Made by a program: the position numbers and the translations under genes. A stretch of DNA of 64,000 nucleotides from Firm-13 sp037143795. Its GTDB lineage: Bacteria; Bacillota; Clostridia; Saccharofermentanales; Saccharofermentanaceae. Position 1 is the stretch's first letter. Each line of letters begins with the position of its first letter. The stretch covers positions 1 through 64,000 of the forward strand of contig JBAWXZ010000003.1 of NCBI GenBank assembly GCA_037143795.1, given 5' to 3'. The notes beneath the pieces were generated by a model. That model saw only the letters and a list, made by a program, of their open reading frames with translations, had not been told where the DNA came from and ran no database searches. Positions 61,761-64,000 of this stretch are shown here, in pieces.

Positions 61761-63026
61761 ATGTTGATTGCAATCGTTTTGTTTGCTGTTACATATGTTC
61801 TGCTTCTTCTATTCCCCAAATACCGTGCGTATATTGCACTTATATCGGCTACTATTTTTGTCATAATCGGCATTCTTCCCATCCAAAATGTTTTCGGTGC
61901 GGTGGACTGGAATGTCATCATGATGATCGCAGGTACCATGGGTATCGTCTCCCTGTTTACTGAGTCGAAGATGCCCGCTCTTCTGGCCGACATGATTATT
62001 GAAAAGATGCCGAATGTCCAATGGGCTATCGTTGCGCTGGCTCTATTTGCCGGAATCATTTCTGCCTTTGTCGATAATGTAGCAACCGTTCTCATGGTTG
62101 CACCCGTAGCAATTACAATTGCCAGAAAGCTTAAGATTTCACCTGTCAACAGCATTATTGCGATCGCGATATCGTCCAACCTGCAGGGCGCTGCTACTCT
62201 GGTGGGAGATACCACCTCCATTCTTCTCGGCGGCGAAGCACACATGGATTTTCTGGATTTCTTCGTATATAAGGGAAAACCGGGTATGTTCTTTGTCGTT
62301 CAGGCAGGCGCCGTTCTTTCGGCCGTAGTTCTCCTGGTCCTGTTCCGCAAGGAAAAAGAAGCAATAGGGACGCAGGAACGAGCCGTAGTAACGGACTATT
62401 TCCCTTCCTTCCTGCTTCTGGGAACAATTATTCTTCTTATTATGGTTTCTTTCATTCCCAACAAACTTGACATTGCGAATGGGCTGGTTTGTATGAGTCT
62501 TCTGGTCATCGGAGTTGTCAGGGACATGATCAAAAACAGGAATGTGAAAGGAATTATAAAGACAGTTAAGGAAATTGACTACTTTACGCTCCTTCTGCTG
62601 GCAGGGCTCTTTATCGTCATTGCGGGAATAACCGAGGCCGGTGTGGTCACCAAAATCAGCGAAATCTTTGTAACCGTAAGCGGAGGCAATCTATTTGCAA
62701 TCTTCTCGCTGCTTGTGTGGGCATCTGTAATTCTCTCTGCATTTATAGACAACATTCCCTATGTTGCCACAATGCTCCCTGTTGTAACCGGAATTGCTGT
62801 CAGGATGGGTATTGATCCGACACTTCTTTATTTCGGGTTAATTGTCGGCGCGACACTCGGCGGCAACTTAACACCAATCGGAGCATCCGCCAATATTGCG
62901 GGCCTTGGAATTTTACGCAAAGAAGGTTATGAAGTAAAACCGCTTAAATTTATGAAAATAAGCGTCCCATTCACACTTGTTGCTGTCCTTTCCGGCTATC
63001 TGCTGGTCTGGCTTATTTGGGCGTAA
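61761..63026 (+). CDS. ArsB/NhaD-type ion transporter
   Basis: A 421-residue membrane protein with about 11 helices of the ion-transporter superfamily. Each half has the characteristic re-entrant pattern: FVDNVATVLMVAPVAI in the first half and FIDNIPYVATMLPVVT with LGGNLTPIGASANIAG in the second. Members carry arsenite, sodium/proton or dicarboxylates. No arsenic genes are nearby, so an NhaD- or organic-anion-type role is as likely. A hairpin or separate promoter before it is not clear. AAAGGA precedes the ATG. Confidence 0.85.
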   Translation: MLIAIVLFAVTYVLLLLFPKYRAYIALISATIFVIIGILPIQNVFGAVDWNVIMMIAGTMGIVSLFTESKMPALLADMIIEKMPNVQWAIVALALFAGIISAFVDNVATVLMVAPVAITIARKLKISPVNSIIAIAISSNLQGAATLVGDTTSILLGGEAHMDFLDFFVYKGKPGMFFVVQAGAVLSAVVLLVLFRKEKEAIGTQERAVVTDYFPSFLLLGTIILLIMVSFIPNKLDIANGLVCMSLLVIGVVRDMIKNRNVKGIIKTVKEIDYFTLLLLAGLFIVIAGITEAGVVTKISEIFVTVSGGNLFAIFSLLVWASVILSAFIDNIPYVATMLPVVTGIAVRMGIDPTLLYFGLIVGATLGGNLTPIGASANIAGLGILRKEGYEVKPLKFMKISVPFTLVAVLSGYLLVWLIWA

Positions 63027-63087
63027 TTTATTAGTGTTGTTTTGGGGATTATCGTTGTAAACGGTCCGCCAGAGGATGAGGATAATT

Positions 63088-63474
63088 ATGGATGCTAAAT
63101 TGCCTGCCCCCGAATTGGTCGATGCTTATATTCAATCTTACCCGGAACACGTCCGGCTCAAGCTTCAGGCGATCAGGGCAGCAATCAAAACAGCCGTGCC
63201 TGAAGCTTCAGAGAAGATCAGCTACGGGATGCCGGGCTTCATGTATAAGGGACCTTTGATGTATTTTGCAGCATTCCCCAATCATATTGGAATATATCCG
63301 ACGCCCAACGGAGTGGAAGAATTCAAGTCCGAACTGTCCGGATACAAGCAGGGCAAAGGGTCCGTGCAGATACCGGTCAATGAGGCGATGCCGCTCGAGT
63401 TGATTGCCCGGATTGCCTTGTTTCGCGCGGAAGAAAACAGGAAGAAGGAATCGGACCGCAAAAAGCGGAAATAG
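63088..63474 (+). CDS. DUF1801/YdhG-family protein
   Basis: A 128-residue protein. LPAPELVDAYIQSYPEHVRL, KISYGMPGFMYKGPLMYFAA and HIGIYPTPNGVEEFKSELS are typical of DUF1801, which includes the iron-chaperone-like YdhG proteins. The role is not firmly known. The C-terminal tail is a run of Lys/Arg/Glu. ATG at 63088 follows GAGGAT. It is 61 bases after the transporter and may share its transcript. Beyond it, 63475-63736 holds a possible 37-codon frame without a good ribosome site (63484-63597) and a promoter. Confidence 0.8.
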   Translation: MDAKLPAPELVDAYIQSYPEHVRLKLQAIRAAIKTAVPEASEKISYGMPGFMYKGPLMYFAAFPNHIGIYPTPNGVEEFKSELSGYKQGKGSVQIPVNEAMPLELIARIALFRAEENRKKESDRKKRK

Positions 63475-63614
63475 GTCAAAGCTATGAAGGAAAAATCAAA
63501 GAATTATGCAAGTGTTTCTTGTCCTGATAGAAGTCGTTTTGATTTCCAGGTGGAACTTTATGGAAACACTTTGGCAGTGGTGAGGCCTGATCCGTAAATT
63601 GGGATGATCTTATC

Positions 63615-63646
63615 TTGACACGCTTCCGGCTCTAGTTCAGTATAGA
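63615..63646 (+). promoter_or_regulatory. Candidate promoter for the VOC-family gene
   Basis: A perfect TTGACA (63615-63620) is followed by TATAGA (63641-63646) at a long 20-base spacing, or by CAGTAT at 17 bases. The -35 is convincing; the -10 is not. Confidence 0.35.
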
Positions 63647-63736
63647 AACAGAACAGATTCAAAGCAGGCAGGATCAGCAGTCAAATCCCTGTTTCTGAGA
63701 TACTGTTAAAAAATATTAGTGAAACAGGAGATGCGT

Positions 63737-64000
63737 ATGAGCAACTTGAATCTGGGACTTGGACATATCGGAATATTTGTGAAGGATCTGGAAGTATCCA
63801 AAAAATTCTATTGTGATAACCTTGATTTTACCGTTATTCACGAGAATAGCCTGGGAGAAAATGATGATGTCACGAAAATTGCCTTTGTTGAGGCAGGAGG
63901 CTGTACTCTGGAATTAATTCAAGTTCCCGGTGACAGTAAAAGGGCCGACGGACAGGTTGACCATATTGCATTTAAAGTTACGGACATTGAGAACGCCTGG
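63737..64000 (+). CDS. VOC/glyoxalase-family protein (partial, runs off the end)
   Basis: The first 88 residues of a plus-strand gene. LGHIGIFVKDLEVSKKFYCD is the first beta-alpha-beta unit of the vicinal-oxygen-chelate fold, with His near residue 10 as a metal ligand. GGCTLELIQVPGD and GQVDHIAFKVTDIENAW give the Glu and second His expected of glyoxalase I- or dioxygenase-like members. The specific reaction cannot be told from half the protein. ATG at 63737 lies six bases after AGGAG; the ATG at 63731 is too close to it. Confidence 0.85.
   Translation, partial: MSNLNLGLGHIGIFVKDLEVSKKFYCDNLDFTVIHENSLGENDDVTKIAFVEAGGCTLELIQVPGDSKRADGQVDHIAFKVTDIENAW

Noticed and set aside
61761..63026. Arsenite efflux pump (arsB) call
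   Set aside because: No arsR, arsC or arsA nearby and the superfamily includes NhaD and dicarboxylate carriers, so only the broad call is kept.
63484..63597. 37-codon frame after the DUF1801 gene
   Set aside because: No good ribosome site, no recognisable motif; too short to support alone.

Overview
The window looks like a chromosomal piece of a low-to-mid GC Gram-positive anaerobe, most likely a member of the Clostridia (Lachnospiraceae-like). This is inference. The grounds are strong purine-rich ribosome-binding sites before nearly every gene, many Sec-type lipoproteins, a serC-serA pair, a VanW/YoaR protein, a LytTR plus LiaF-like pair, a small alarmone synthetase, a PiT/DUF47 pair and FabV-type enoyl-CoA reductase. 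There is no outer-membrane machinery, and no rRNA, tRNA, transposase, phage gene or CRISPR array that I can see.

Layout. 0-2.3 kb: the end of one gene, a lipoprotein and an orphan PstS-like phosphate-binding lipoprotein that converge on a shared terminator. 2.6-5.6 kb: a receiver-PAS-GGDEF-HD-GYP cyclic-di-GMP protein. 5.7-8.0 kb: a BFD-like ferredoxin and two alkylation-repair enzymes (Tag and an alkyltransferase) flanking FabV. 8.1-10.2 kb: a DUF4126 membrane protein and a minus-strand ornithine racemase-like/GNAT pair. 10.5-17.5 kb: a tightly packed run of two acyltransferase-fold proteins, two B12-type radical SAM proteins and an ABC exporter. This is the best candidate for an undescribed biosynthetic system. 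17.6-19.9 kb: serC-serA with a strong terminator. 20.1-24.8 kb: VanW protein, a decayed XRE regulator, methyltransferase, PiT phosphate carrier and DUF47 partner. 24.8-31.5 kb: a glycan-use operon (GH127, MFS carrier, GH2, FGGY kinase). 31.5-36.9 kb: DUF434 protein, nitroreductase, ppGpp synthetase, APH-like kinase and two M42 aminopeptidases.

36.9-41.4 kb holds two more HD-GYP proteins, one with GGDEF and a C-terminal zinc ribbon behind a structured leader. 41.4-47.2 kb holds a YhhN-like membrane protein, a membrane-anchored HExxH peptidase coupled to a stand-alone condensation-domain protein, and, divergently, a PEP-synthase-like phosphotransferase. 47.2-52.4 kb is interrupted three times by a modular, hairpin-forming repeat family; between the copies lie a lipoprotein, a third B12-type radical SAM protein and a membrane J-domain protein. 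52.4-58.98 kb is an envelope/export region: LytTR regulator, LiaF-like protein, two ABC-2 systems, an exported molybdopterin-fold lipoprotein and a TetR regulator with a visible promoter and operator. 59.0-64.0 kb holds a nitroreductase, an amylosucrase-like GH13 enzyme, an ArsB/NhaD-type carrier, a DUF1801 protein and the start of a VOC/glyoxalase-family gene.

Main points for a second look: (1) the repeat family, whose outer hairpin arms covary between copies; (2) the 10.5-17.5 kb operon; (3) the condensation domain, peptidase and phosphotransferase group beside the repeats; (4) the HD-GYP cluster with its structured leader; (5) a molybdenum-cofactor-type fold behind a Sec lipoprotein signal rather than a Tat signal.
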